A stretch of DNA of 64,000 nt, taken from NCBI RefSeq assembly GCF_954871325.1, contig NC_088775.1:19073561-19137560 (forward strand), written 5' to 3'. Below are positions 46,701 to 56,559 of this stretch, one piece after another. The translations under genes and the position numbers were made by a program. Source of the DNA: Gordionus sp. m RMFG-2023. Taxonomy: Eukaryota > Nematomorpha > Gordioida > Chordodea > Parachordodidae. Position 1 is the stretch's first letter. Every line of letters begins with the position of its first letter. Under the pieces are notes generated by a model. It was given only the letters and a program-made list of their open reading frames with translations, made no database searches and was not told the origin of the DNA.

Positions 46701-48991
46701 GCAATCTTGATAAAAATCTACATATGGCGAAGGGTCGAAAATGTTAGAGGTCGATTTATTGTGAAACACAGATTGGGGATGACCCAGATTCTTCGAATTT
46801 AATGCCAATATTTGTTCGCGTTTTTTATGAGCTTTTTAAAATAATAAATCTCGAATATTATTCATTTCCTACCAAATTTTCATTATTTATAAATGCAATG
46901 ATGGCTTATTGTATGGGCTGGGCATGCGATAATTATTTTATAAAATAATATATTTTTTATACAAAGTAATGTCTTATGTTAAAAAATTATGCAAAAAAGC
47001 ATGTTGTGTTGTAAAATGAATAATTTAGCCTGATAAGCAAAGACAGATTATGCGTATTAGTAAATGTATGCAGATTCTCGTTGATATTCCACTCCAAACC
47101 ATTAACAATTTAAATATATTATAATTTACAAATTATAGCATTATAATTTACAAATTATAGCATTATTTACAAATTATAACATTATAATTTACAAATTATA
47201 GCATTATAATTTACAAATTATAGCATTATAATTTGATGTTATATCGTATCAGTTATTATTATAATGCTAATTATTTTTCACATTAAAATAATATTGTGCG
47301 TTAAACCGAAATTCATTTAGTTGATAATCGAAATTTCATCTAACAATAAATTTATTTTTAAATATATACTCAACCTCATTATCATAATTTAATGTATTAT
47401 ATAGCTGCACGTCAAAAATCATTATACATAGAATTCATTATTTCTAGTTGCTTGAATTATGAAATTCTATTCTAAAATTCACTCAAAATTAAAGGAAGCG
47501 AAGTGGAGTTAGAACCCTCTTATAATCAAGCGAGAATTTCAAAGCTTTAAAATTGTATATTTACATTTGGGTTAAAGTTCAAGTTTATAAAATAATATTT
47601 AAATTTAGTGTAAATAATTAATACTATATTAAAAATAATAAGCATAATTAAATGAATACTTATTAAGAATAATAAAATTATACTTTAATAAAAGAATTTA
47701 GATTAAAAAGAAAATTGAGAGAACGATATGATTCGAGTAATTTAATATTAGAAAGAGATGCATGAGAGCAAAAAAATGTAATAATTGCTGTACAAATTTT
47801 ACCTCTATTCAAATAATATCGTTAAGCAATAGTACAAGCTTTAAAAAAACAGAATCTTTGATTAAATTATAATTATTGAATAACTCATTTTAGCTCAAGA
47901 GATTGGATATGTTCATAGCTAAAGAATTACTGCCCCAAATGTTTTGATATAAATTTTTTTATACATTATATGGAGAAATAATAATAAAAAAGATTGCATT
48001 TGTTATATAAGAACATCTGTAGAGGTGCAAGGTGCGAATTCAATTGAAATTATTTACAAATATATTACTATAAGGAGATGACGTTGTTGATCTAGCCCTA
48101 AGACCATCATATATATGTTTTTCCCTGAGGCACGAATGAAAAGGAGCTAAAGATGTGAACACAGAATAATTTATGGAAACATTATCATCATCGTTACCAG
48201 ACTGAGCAGATTTTAAGATTTGATTATAATTATTTATATCCTTATCCCGAAAAAAGTTCAATTTTCTAATTCGATTTCTCTCAGCCAATCTTGATGGATT
48301 CTGATCACTAACTGTTCGCGTTCTTGAAATCATGTTATCAATTATGTCGATATTGGTGGTAGATATTATTTCTGGTGGATAGTTATATGTTTTATGACAA
48401 ATGCCATTTCCCGAAATTATAATTTTTTTTGTTGAGCTAGTTTTAGGGTTTGATAATATAGAAGGAATTTTTTTTGATTCTAAGGATGTTATATTTGATT
48501 CTTGATTGATGCAGCCACCCCCAGGATATTTAGTAAAATCGATGTTTTTTGACAAAAACCCATCCTCTTTTTTGACAAAAGGACGAGGATCTAAAGTTAA
48601 CAATCATGTCACACAAGAGCGATAATTGGTCGAGAGAATGAAATAGAGTTAGTAAAACGTTTAGGAATGATCACCAATAAGGATGATGTAACATGCGAAA
48701 ATAATATTAAAAGAAAATTTGTTAATAAATACAAATGGCTTGTTATATTAGTGATTATATTAGGCATAAAGCAGAAAATTTATAATTAAGTTATTTTTGA
48801 ATGCGAATATTTAAATTATTTATTTTAATAAAATATATACACCTCTATGGCATTTCTGTAATCCGGCGTATGGTACGTCCCCACCTTTTTGAACCTCTGA
48901 ATACCACACGTGAATATCCTTATCCTTAGGAGAGATATGCATAGTGTCATCAATTCCGTCAAATGAATTGTCTATTTTTCTTGGATATGTT
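40618..48991 (-). CDS. SORBS/CAP/vinexin-type adaptor with three SH3 domains
   Basis: This is a sorbin-homology adaptor linking actin, vinculin/talin adhesions and signalling partners through its SH3 domains. Exons, 5' to 3' on the minus strand: 48991-48843, 48590-48069, 46831-46632, 46191-46112, 46062-45778, 45729-45615, 45573-45460, 43845-43701 and 40795-40618. All but the last junction and the donor of the 48590-48069 exon were checked as GT-AG joins in frame. SH3-1 spans ALFRFVAK to IFPTNYVK over two exons; SH3-2 starts [19 protein letters not shown] and ends [13 protein letters not shown]3-3 is at the end. N-terminal exons are Ser/Asn-rich, with a segment [20 protein letters not shown] that may be the sorbin homology region. 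The 5' exons lie right of 49.0 kb and were not found. Introns contain satellites and AT-rich sequence but no intact transposon. Confidence 0.8.
41566..41962. repeat. 132-bp tandem repeat, three near-identical copies
   Basis: Units start GATATAATAACAGATAGTC near 41566, 41697 and 41829; they differ at only a few bases. It lies in the last large intron of the SORBS-type gene. Confidence 0.95.
42170..42330. repeat. TATTCG-rich degenerate palindromic repeat
   Basis: Repeated ATTATTCG, ATTCGAATCGAAT and GAATAATT motifs in both orientations resemble the worn terminus of a DNA transposon, but no partner end is visible. The rest of the intron (40796-43700) shows no recognised gene; open frames at 42931-43152 (-) and 43297-43521 (+) are unrecognised. 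Confidence 0.35.
43701..43845 (-). CDS. SORBS-type gene exon: second half of SH3-2
   Basis: [20 protein letters not shown], then [27 protein letters not shown] and LIPKSFI are the specificity Trp region and the PxxY-pocket end of an SH3 domain, with Phe replacing the usual Tyr. Acceptor ATCATAG, donor GAAG|GTAAG, phase 1 out. Confidence 0.8.
43846..45459. other. Intron of the SORBS-type gene, no gene seen
   Basis: AT-rich with C runs at 44039-44052 and 45105-45122. A pair of related termini (GGCCGTGTCCTA near 44602 and GGGCACGGTTTAAAC near 44777) may mark a 190-bp MITE but lacks a convincing target duplication. Confidence 0.5.
45460..45573 (-). CDS. SORBS-type gene exon: linker and first half of SH3-2
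   Basis: 38 codons, phase 0 in and out: [20 protein letters not shown] then [19 protein letters not shown] classical SH3 start (ARYNF, acidic RT loop, ELSF-like EISF) continuing directly into GDVIHL of the next exon. The intron splitting SH3-2 lies after SFKK. Confidence 0.85.
45615..45729 (-). CDS. SORBS-type gene exon: second half of SH3-1
   Basis: [28 protein letters not shown] and [10 protein letters not shown]. The motif RxIDxNWYEGE is diagnostic of SORBS first SH3 domains. Acceptor TCAACAG, donor AAG|GTACAA; the preceding intron is 48 bp. Confidence 0.9.
45778..46062 (-). CDS. SORBS-type gene exon: Ser/Arg-rich linker and start of SH3-1
   Basis: Begins [20 protein letters not shown], passes through a basic region ([17 protein letters not shown]) and ends FVAKNVR, the first strand and RT-loop start of SH3-1. 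Acceptor CTTAAAG, donor GTTAG|GTATAA, phase 2 out, completing AGG with the next exon. Confidence 0.85.
46112..46191 (-). CDS. SORBS-type gene exon: charged helix
   Basis: [20 protein letters not shown] and QRRHGY, a strongly charged helical segment. Donor GGATATGT|GTAAGT is a full consensus match, phase 2; acceptor ATCAAG. Confidence 0.75.
46632..46831 (-). CDS. SORBS-type gene exon: linker
   Basis: Reads [20 protein letters not shown] and ends [14 protein letters not shown], phase 1 in and 0 out, joining to GEWIEKEK. Low-complexity linker with Pro/Ser; I recognise no domain. Confidence 0.7.
47119..47234. repeat. 22-bp tandem repeat (ATAATTTACAAATTATAGCA)
   Basis: Six copies of ATAATTTACAAATTATAGCATT, one shortened, in an intron of the SORBS-type gene (46832-48068). 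The rest of this intron is AT-rich with nothing recognised. Confidence 0.9.
48069..48590 (-). CDS. SORBS-type gene exon: long Ser/Asn-rich region
   Basis: Reads [20 protein letters not shown] at its start and [20 protein letters not shown] further on, ending SSPY. 522 bp, phase 1 in (completes GAT) and phase 1 out if the donor is TATA|GTAATA; an alternative donor ATTT|GTAAAT would leave phase 0 and not fit the next exon. Disordered by composition; no domain recognised. Confidence 0.7.
48843..48991 (-). CDS. SORBS-type gene exon: possible sorbin-homology region
   Basis: [20 protein letters not shown], then [20 protein letters not shown] and [17 protein letters not shown] resembles the stretch of insect CAP proteins that precedes the linker. 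The acceptor is TTTTAAAG and the upstream exon must end in phase 2; it was not found in 49.0-49.4 kb and may lie beyond the transposons. Confidence 0.7.
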
Positions 48992-49529
48992 CTTTAAAAA
49001 AAAGATAGTTTAAGGATTAAAATCGAAGTTATATTGATATTAAAATGATATGAGAAAAAAAAAATGTTATGAAAATAATATATTAAAAATGAAGTTTATT
49101 GACCAAATTTTTTATAATATAATTTACATTTTTAGCTTAACATAATTATTTTGTCAAGCATAAATTACTTTAAAAAAAAATTTTTTTTTAGAATAAAATA
49201 ATTTGTATAGAATAAAATTAAAAACCTTCAAGAGGTGACCACTCAATGGCGGTTACGCTTTGATCAACATTAAAAAAATATTGATAAAATTTTAATAGGA
49301 TTTTTTCAGGGAGGGATAGGACAAAGCTAATTTAAGCGCTCTAAGCACCATGTTCTTACTCTTCTTTAGCGATCCCACCGGCTTGATGATTATATTCCTG
49401 ATTAGAGGTCTGCATTGGGCTTGTTTTTTGACCAAAAGCCCGCCTACCCAATGTTTAAAAAAATTTAACCCGCCCGCCCGCCCATTAGGCTAAATTTTTT
49501 ACCCGCCCGCCCATTATTTATAAAAAATT

Positions 49530-49800
49530 TTAACCCAAGTCCGCTTATAAAATTTAATTATGGCCATTCTTTCAATTTTTTAAGCATCTAAATAAAAATA
49601 TTTCAGCATTCGACATTTTCTGGATTCAAACACGTTCTTCTTTGTTTTAAAAACCTTTAGCAATGCTAAATCCTCGTTCAAAAGAAGCCCCAGTTGCAGG
49701 AATTGCCAATATTTTTCTTGCTAATCTTGATAGCTTTGGCAAATCTCTTTCTTGTCGTTTCCACCAAAGTAGGATATCCGTTTGAAGTATATCCTCTTCC
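49530..49800 (-). pseudogene. hAT transposase dimerisation domain
   Basis: Minus strand: EDILLWWKRQERDLPKLSRL, then ARKILAIPATGASFERGFSI and AKGF followed by a stop. WW...R-x-LP-x-L-x-LARK-x-LAIPATSASSERxFSxAG is the hAT dimerisation signature. The residual tail (MSNAEIFLF) corresponds to the ...LSPxxVxxLxFL end, so the domain is complete in outline but broken by stops. Confidence 0.85.
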
Positions 49801-50730
49801 TCAAGTGAGATCCGGATGTCCCGTATGCAATATATGTAAAACTCTTTTTTGAAGTAAGTTCGGAATGATTAATCTGTCATTCCAAAATAAAATATTGTGC
49901 TATTTTTATAATCGTTTTCATGCTATTCGGAATAGTAACTGAACAAAATACTATACAGTTTTATAAACCGGACCCCGAGTTAATATTAGAAACAGATGCA
50001 TTTAACCAAGGATTTGTAGCTGTACTCATGCAGAAACATGATAATGGTAACGAATTTCCAATAGCTTACACCTCAATTTACAAGACGGCGAAAAGAATTA
50101 TTCTACAATAGACAAAGAAGCAAAAGCAATAATAAACGGCGTAGAAAAATTTCATGACTATTTGTATGGACGAAAATTTAAAATAAGAAGAGACCACAAA
50201 CCTTTAATAAAGATATATGGTAATAACAAAGATTTAAGCTCATTAACAAACCAAAGATTATTACATTGGGCTTATAAATTATCTGCAAGAATGGCGCTAA
50301 TAATATAATTGCAGATGCTTTATCGCGAAACCCAATAGAGAAAAATGATGATAGAATAACAAGCGTTGAAATATATAAATCTTATTTATGGCTCATTAAC
50401 GCTATCAAGAAAAGAACTTATAGAGGAAACCGCAAAAGATCCAATTATAAGAAGAGTGAAATATTAATAAATGGTACAAATATACAAAATCAAGCACCAG
50501 AATTACAAGCTCTTAGAACAAGAATAGATGAAATATAAAATGTTGACGGTATTTTATTATGGAATGGCAGATTAATCATTCCGTACTCACTTCAAAAAAT
50601 TGCAAACGGGACATCCGGGTGTTACATCAATGAAATCCATTACGAGACATTATATATGGTGGGAACAATTAGATAAAGATGTCGAAAAAATAGAAAGAAA
50701 TATTGTAATTGATCATTTAATTAATTATGA
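49800..50730 (+). mobile_element. Ty3/gypsy fossil pieces inside the hAT element
   Basis: Plus-strand remains of RNase H (ELILETDAFNQGFVAVLMQK, then GVEKFHDYLYGRKF and RRDHKPLIKIYG) and of the integrase zinc-finger region (near 50560-50700: WNGRLIIP, TRHYIWWEQLDKDVEK). The integrase-side piece at about 50555-50625 is repeated in inverted orientation at about 49805-49890, so two fragments lie head to head. No LTRs are seen. It is broken, with several breaks, and looks old. It is related to the family at 20433 and 60541. Confidence 0.75.
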
Positions 50731-50894
50731 TTTTTCTTTAGTTTGTTTTGAACAAAAATTTTAAATTTGCTTAACCCGCCCGCCCATAGTTTCAATTTTT
50801 TAACCCGCCCACCTGCCCATTCTCGAAAAATTTTCTACCCGCCCATCCACCCGCCCACTTAGATGGGCGGGCCGTGCAGACTTATATTCCTGAT

Positions 50895-51402
50895 CAACAA
50901 ATTCGGTTACTTTCTCAGCCTTAATTCACTCATTGTGCGCGTTTTTTTTAAGTGTCAGAAATTTGATTGTATCGGAAATTTTTTCGTGATAGAATTGTAT
51001 CCACATATGCTTGTTATATTTCCAGTATAAAATTCAATTTTTTAAAAATTTGAAAATTGGCTTAGTGAATTATTTCTAGCCGAAGAAAATAACACATCGC
51101 CGCATATTAATTTATAATTTGAAGTTTGAAATTATATAGGCTTCCTAGGAGAAGTAACCATGTTCTTGTTCATGCTAAATAAACGATTTAAGGATTGATT
51201 TGAATCAAATAAATTTTATATTAAACTCCAGCATTTATCTATATAAATAAAAATCAAAATTATATCTATATAACAGTTCTTATGATATCTATTAATAAAA
51301 GAAATAATTTATTTATAATGCATAATACGCGTTTTCTTTATTTCTATTATATTATACATAGGTTAATTGATTTTATTTATACAAATTTTAAAATAAGTAT
51401 GC
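50895..51402. other. AT-rich spacer, no gene seen
   Basis: Nothing recognised. Confidence 0.5.
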
Positions 51403-51689
51403 CAATATAACAGGCGCGTACGCAGCAAAGCTAAAAAATACAGATGCCGGATTATATTTTTCTAAAATATTATTGTTAATATTAATTTATATTGTTAATA
51501 TTTATTCCTATTCTCATATATATATTTAATTACATTTATTTATCACATTCATCCACTAAGTTATTTTATCAATTAATTTCAATTTCAAGTTTTCCTTGGC
51601 GTAATATTTACCTATTATTTTCAAATTTTATTGGCGTATTATTTATCTAAATTTCTAGTCAAATAATAATTATCTCTGGAACTCTTTGT

Positions 51690-53040
51690 TCAACAGGGAG
51701 AAAGAAATTGCAAGTTTGTCCAACGAGATCGAGTCTCCGCCATCAAGCAGTAACAGCTTTTATGGAGTGACAAGAGCCGATTATTAATGCTATTACTGAA
51801 ATATCACAATGGATTGAAAGAAATATTTCCTCAGAAGCAAGAAAATTATTGGAAACAATACTTATTACAATTTTTTTTCTCATTAGAATGTATTATTTAA
51901 TTATAATACAACTATTTTATGCAATACTTTTCAAAAACATGACATTGACTTGATTAAGAAGATGAGAATAGCGGAGAGCATTTTATTAGAACTCAAGGAA
52001 ATTAGAGCTAATTTTGATAAAGAATTTCATATTTTATATGTTATTGTTGAGTCAAAAGCAGAGCTATACGTGTTTAATATTTGTCCCCCTCACTTGCAGC
52101 AAGAAAGCTCATCGTCAAAACATTAATATAGGATCAGTAGAAGAGTATTTATTATAAAACAAATGTCCCCTCTCTTAGATACATTTATAACCCAAATATG
52201 AATGGTTTTTAAATCATCATGCAGCACTTACCAATCCACCGATATTACTCAAAAAAGCCTTAACAACCTTTTTCAGATGGTGATAGAAAAAAATAAATAT
52301 ATTTGTTAGATTTTTATTATTATGATGTTAAAATATTTTATGCCTTATTAGCTGAATAACTATGATTAAAAGATTAATATGGTTGATACAGTCCCAAAAA
52401 ATGTTATGGATGCTTTGCATTATTTCAAACACATTTTATATTCTCAATGCATTAAAATGGTTATATATATTAGTAACTCTTCCCATTAGTAAACTAATGA
52501 GAGAACATTCTCTTTTTTAAGAAGAATAACAGAGCCCTGCAAAGGTACCATTTGCAGGGCACGGCCCGGATTTTTTTTTCAAAATTTTTTTCGACGCGGC
52601 CCGGTTTTTTTAAAAAAATTCAGGCCCGACCCGGCTTTTTTGAAAATAAAATTTTCAGGCCCGGCCCGAATTTTTTAAAATAAATTATATTTATTTTTGA
52701 TTTCTATAACTAATAATGGCGATTTCAAATATTTGGTTTATATAGCCAGGCTCGGATATTTTCTTTAAAGAAATTTTCAGGCCCAGCTCGGGTATTTTTT
52801 TAAAAAAATTTCGGGCCCGGCCCGGGTATGTTAAAAATTAAAATACGGTCCGGCCAGGAGGCTGGGCCTGCAAGTCTCTGAAAAATATACCTATGAAGTA
52901 CAAATTCTGAAAGTAGATTGAATGGTTTGGATCTTTTGAATATTCATAGACATTTAACGCCAAGCAAGGATGAGATAATTGAAAAATTAGCTCAAAACTT
53001 ACAAAATACAATTATTCCTCCGAAACTTTTTGTGTATTAA
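51690..53040 (+). pseudogene. hAT transposase relic (ZMYM1/TTF-type)
   Basis: Before the MITE: RKKLQVCPTRSSLRHQAVTA FME at 51700-51765 (usual CPTRWSSRHKAV), TEISQWIERN, and near 52490 TNERTFSFLRRI. After the MITE: SRLNGLDLLNIHRHLTPSKD and EIIEKLAQ. The pattern NAxSERSFSxLRRIKTxLRSTMxxxRLxGLALLxIHRD is the C-terminal domain of hAT transposases related to ZMYM1. Stops and frame changes are frequent; the MITE sits between LRRI and the LRST position. Confidence 0.75.
52530..52880. mobile_element. 351-bp GC-cluster hAT MITE
   Basis: Ends CAGAGCCCTGCA and, inward from the right, CAGAGACTTGCAGG match the terminus of the element at 24324-25713. Up to seven clusters (GGCCCGG type) are separated by A/T runs, with no coding interior. 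Flanks AAGAATAA and AAAAATAT agree at 6/8. It interrupts the transposase at 51690-53040. Confidence 0.8.
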
Positions 53041-53373
53041 TTTATATTTCCAACAATTAAATTTTTTATACTTTATATATAAATTTTAAAGGCTCAAAAA
53101 ATTCAAATTTCTTTGGGTCATTTAAGTAATTCATATCGTAGTTATATTCACTTTACATTTTATAATTCACATTTATTTTACAGTTTTTCAATGCCGGTTT
53201 ATATATATAATTTTTTTGTAATTCACATTAATTTAAAATTGTGTATTAGAAAAGTTATTAGTCCTAATAAATTTATGCTTCATATTTTTAAATAACAATA
53301 ATATTTCTTAAAAAATTTTATTATCCCCCCCCCCCCCCAATACCAAATTTTTGCGTACGCGCCTGCAATATGC

Positions 53374-54250
53374 AATATAATGATAAATGCCATTCAAGAG
53401 CCTACTATTTTAGCTTTTACAGAGTTGACTGACTCTATTAGATCTGATTTCGACCTTCGACGATTTAGTCCTTCGAGACTCTTTATAAATAGCAGGAAAT
53501 TTACTTATACATAACATTAAGTAAGTCCAAAAATAAGGTTAAATTTTTAGTTCCAAAAAACATTTTCTCTCGAATCCTATTAAGAAGATCTCCTACCCTC
53601 CCCCATAAGAAGTGATAAGAAAAAGGAAGTTTTTTTAGAATTTATAGACGTAATTCAAATGTGTTTTAGCTAGCTTCCCTGGTAATATTTTATCCACTCT
53701 ACGGTCGAAATTGAAGCTTAAAATATAATAAATCTTTCATTATTTTATAAATAAGAAAAAACCTTGGCATTAACCTTAAATGTAATAGTTTAAAACTATT
53801 AATTTTTACTTAAATAATAAAATGCTATATTGAATCATTTTAAACTTCTCATCAATAAAAAAATTAATTTGTTGCGGTAATTTCAATATAATTAAAAATT
53901 TTATTATACATTTGGCAAATTAAATTTTTATTCCAAAAATGTTTAATTTTTCTTACCTTCTTTTGTGGATACGAATTATATACGAGTATATCAACACTTT
54001 ATTAATTTTTCAAAAGAACTATCAGTTCCTAATTATACATATATACAAATTTTAAAATTATGCTTTTATTCTTCATAAATATCGATTTTATTATAATACA
54101 AAAGAAAAGATAATTTATTTTCTCAGTGAAATAAAGCCATATTATTATATAGACTCAATAAAATCCATATGAGTTTTTAAATTAGTAAGAGATCTTAATA
54201 TTTATTATAATTATGACATTAAAAAATATTGATTTATTAATATAACTCCA
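53374..54250. other. AT-rich spacer, no gene seen
   Basis: A less AT-rich patch at 53390-53510 shows no recognisable frame. Confidence 0.45.
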
Positions 54251-54329
54251 TTCCATGAATTAACTAATTACTCTTAAATTATCCTTATATATTATTAAAA
54301 TAATAAAAAAAAAAATAAAATTCGAGAAG

Positions 54330-54591
54330 ATTGGTAGCAATAGCGAGATTTGATTAGGGAAAAAGAGGCGTAACGCATAAAATCTTGGGACCCTTTGCAA
54401 AATTTTTTGGCAGGGGCACTCTCGTGCCGTGGGTGTGCCTGTTGCACATCTGACTGATTGAAGCCTGAGATATTCCACTTAGGAATGAATAAATAAGGGG
54501 ATAACGAATTTGGGTCGGAGAAGGAATTACTAACCATCCATAAATGAACCAGGATAAAGAAGAAAATAATCAACGTGAAAGAGAAGACCAT
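54330..54591 (-). other. GC-richer island with two overlapping minus-strand frames, unrecognised
   Basis: About 150 bp near 54360-54480 have much higher GC than the surroundings and are open in two frames: one frame (M at 54591) starts with a hydrophobic stretch MVFSFTLIIFFFILVHLW and continues ISGFNQSDVQQAHPRHES; the other reads SVRCATGTPTARECPCQK. Neither matches a family I know. It could be an exon with a signal peptide, or the conserved part of a SINE-like or LTR-like repeat. I do not assign a function. Confidence 0.3.
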
Positions 54592-54599
54592 TCAAATGA

Positions 54600-55338
54600 T
54601 ACTAAATTAAACTTTTTTTCTTTTTTTATAAGTGAATTTTATATAAAAAAAATTCAAAACAAAAGATATATAGAAAAACAAATCAAGCTTACAGAGAAAA
54701 AGATATAACGCATATGCATAATAATTTTAAAAAAAAATTAGGTAATAATAAAGGTGAGATAAGTCTGATAAACAGCCATAGTAATGGCTTGTAAATAGAA
54801 AGTTTCATTATGATCGCCACTAATTTGGCTTAATTCTCTTATAAGAATGTGATAAATTTATGGAATTCTCCACCAAAAGCATCAAGATTATTGGTGACAA
54901 GTGGGAAAAAACGTTAGCGATATCCTGAATATTAATTTATTTTCAAGGTTTCTGCAAAATAAAAATAAAAATTTTTTTTTTATAATGTTGTCACAAGAAA
55001 TATATATGAATTAGTGGCATCACTACTTAGCACGCCTAGATAATAAGAGAACAGCTGAGATGAGATAACATGGGGGTAGTTCAGATAAAAAAAAGGTACA
55101 TGTGGCCTATTAAATTGGACGTTACGACATTCAGGTGAACTAGAGTCTTTTGAACACACTAATATACTGCCTCAAAATTAATTGGGGCTAAATGACACTC
55201 GTAGTTTCCTTATCTATTTCTATATGTCAAATATTATTTATGTTAAATTATACAGTTTATTTTTTTAGAATTGTAAGCTGTATGAGTTAAGTAAAATATA
55301 ATAAAGGAATATTTTGATACTTCATTATGTTTTAATAT
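54600..55338. other. AT-rich spacer, no gene seen
   Basis: Nothing recognised. Confidence 0.5.
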
Positions 55339-56030
55339 ACAGGGTTTCCCATTCAAAAAAGGAAAAATTTCAATCATAAAAGGAAAAAAGGTCCAAACAA
55401 AAAAGGAAAAGGGTCAATCAAGGAAAAGGTTCAATCAAAAAAAGAAAAGGTCCAAACAAAAAAGGAAAAGTGTCAATCAAAAAAGGAAAATTCCCAAAAA
55501 GAAAGGAAAAAGTTTGATCAAAAAAGGAAGTGTCAAACAAAAAAGGAAAAAGTCCAATCAAAAAAGGAAAAGTATCAATCGAAAAAGGAAAATTCCCAAA
55601 AGGAAAGGGAAAGTGTCAATCAAAAAAGGAAAATTCCCATTCAAAAAAGGAAAATCGTAATTTTTTTAAAAAAAATTAAAATTTTAAATTTTTATTTATT
55701 TTTGCCATTCCTTCTTATTTTACAGGGTTTCCCATTCAAATAAGGTAAAGTCCCAATCAAAAAAGGAAAAAGTTTCAATTATAAAAGGAAAAGTGTCAAT
55801 CAAAAAAGGAAAATTCCCAAAAAGAAAGGAAAAAGTCCGATCAAAAAAGGAAAATTGTCGAACAAAAAAGGAAGAGGTTCAATCAAAAAAAGAAAAGTGT
55901 CAAACAAAAAAGGAAAAGGTCCAATCAAAAAAGGAAAAGTGTCAACGAAAAAGGAAAATTCCCAAAAGGAAAGGAAAAGTGTCAATCAAAAAAGGAAAAT
56001 TCCCATTCAAAAAAGGAAAATCGTAATATT
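55339..56030. repeat. 20-bp tandem arrays at the left arm tip
   Basis: Two blocks of roughly fifteen units each of (C)AAAAAAGGAAAAGTGTCAAT with variants GGTCC, TTCCCA and GTTCAATC, each block starting ACAGGGTTTCCCATTC (55339 and 55722). Frames such as 55793-56026 are open only because the unit lacks stops; I do not call them genes. Confidence 0.9.
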
Positions 56031-56559
56031 TTAAAATTTTTCTTAAATTTTTATTTATTTTTGTCATTCCTTCTTATTTTATTTCTAACTTTTTGCTATT
56101 TCTTTACTTTATTTGTATCTTTTCTCAATTTATTTTTCTTACTATATCTTTTCTTAATTTTTCTTCTTCTCATTTTTGATAATTCTTTTGTATTTTTAAA
56201 AATAATTTATAAATTTAGGTTTATTTTTTTTTAACAATTCTTTACGTTTTTTTTTCATCATACATATGTCGTAATTTTTAAAGGGATCATAACTTTCCGG
56301 GATCTTCATGGGATTTAAAGGGATTCCTTTAAAATTTCAATTTTTAAAGGATAAAGAACTATACGGCATTATCACGTTTGAATCATGATATAGAAGAATC
56401 TTATTTTAAAAAGCGTTTTCCGCGCGTTTCGTTTTTTAATTTCATTGTTATTCATTATTTTTCAATGTTGTTTTTTTTGGACTTATGAAATAAGATATGT
56501 CTTATATAGGGTATCAATCGATAGCTAATCAAAAGATCTATTAACTGGAGGTTAATCTC

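Larger units (their letters stand above)
49403..50886 (-). mobile_element. hAT element with GC-cluster ends, TIR TAGAGGTCTGCA
   Basis: Ends TAGAGGTCTGCA and, inward from the right, TATAAGTCTGCA (10/12), flanked by a perfect 8-bp duplication TTCCTGAT (49395-49402, 50887-50894). Subterminal clusters of CCCGCCCGCCC sit in A/T runs on both sides (49435-49545 and 50765-50875). The transposase C-terminus is on the minus strand at 49530-49800. The interior was later invaded by gypsy sequence. Confidence 0.88.
51411..53365 (+). mobile_element. hAT element, TIR CAGGCGCGTACGCA, ZMYM1-like transposase
   Basis: A 14-bp inverted repeat CAGGCGCGTACGCA is perfect at both ends. Flanks CAATATAA (51403-51410) and CAATATGC (53366-53373) agree at 6/8. 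It carries a broken transposase on the plus strand and, inserted in that, a 351-bp GC-cluster MITE. A 13-base C run precedes the right end. Confidence 0.85.

Noticed and set aside
55793-56026. Lys-rich ORF (and its complements at 55800-55985 and 58534-58782) as genes
   Set aside because: They are translations of the 20-bp tandem unit, which has no stop in several frames; no conserved domain.
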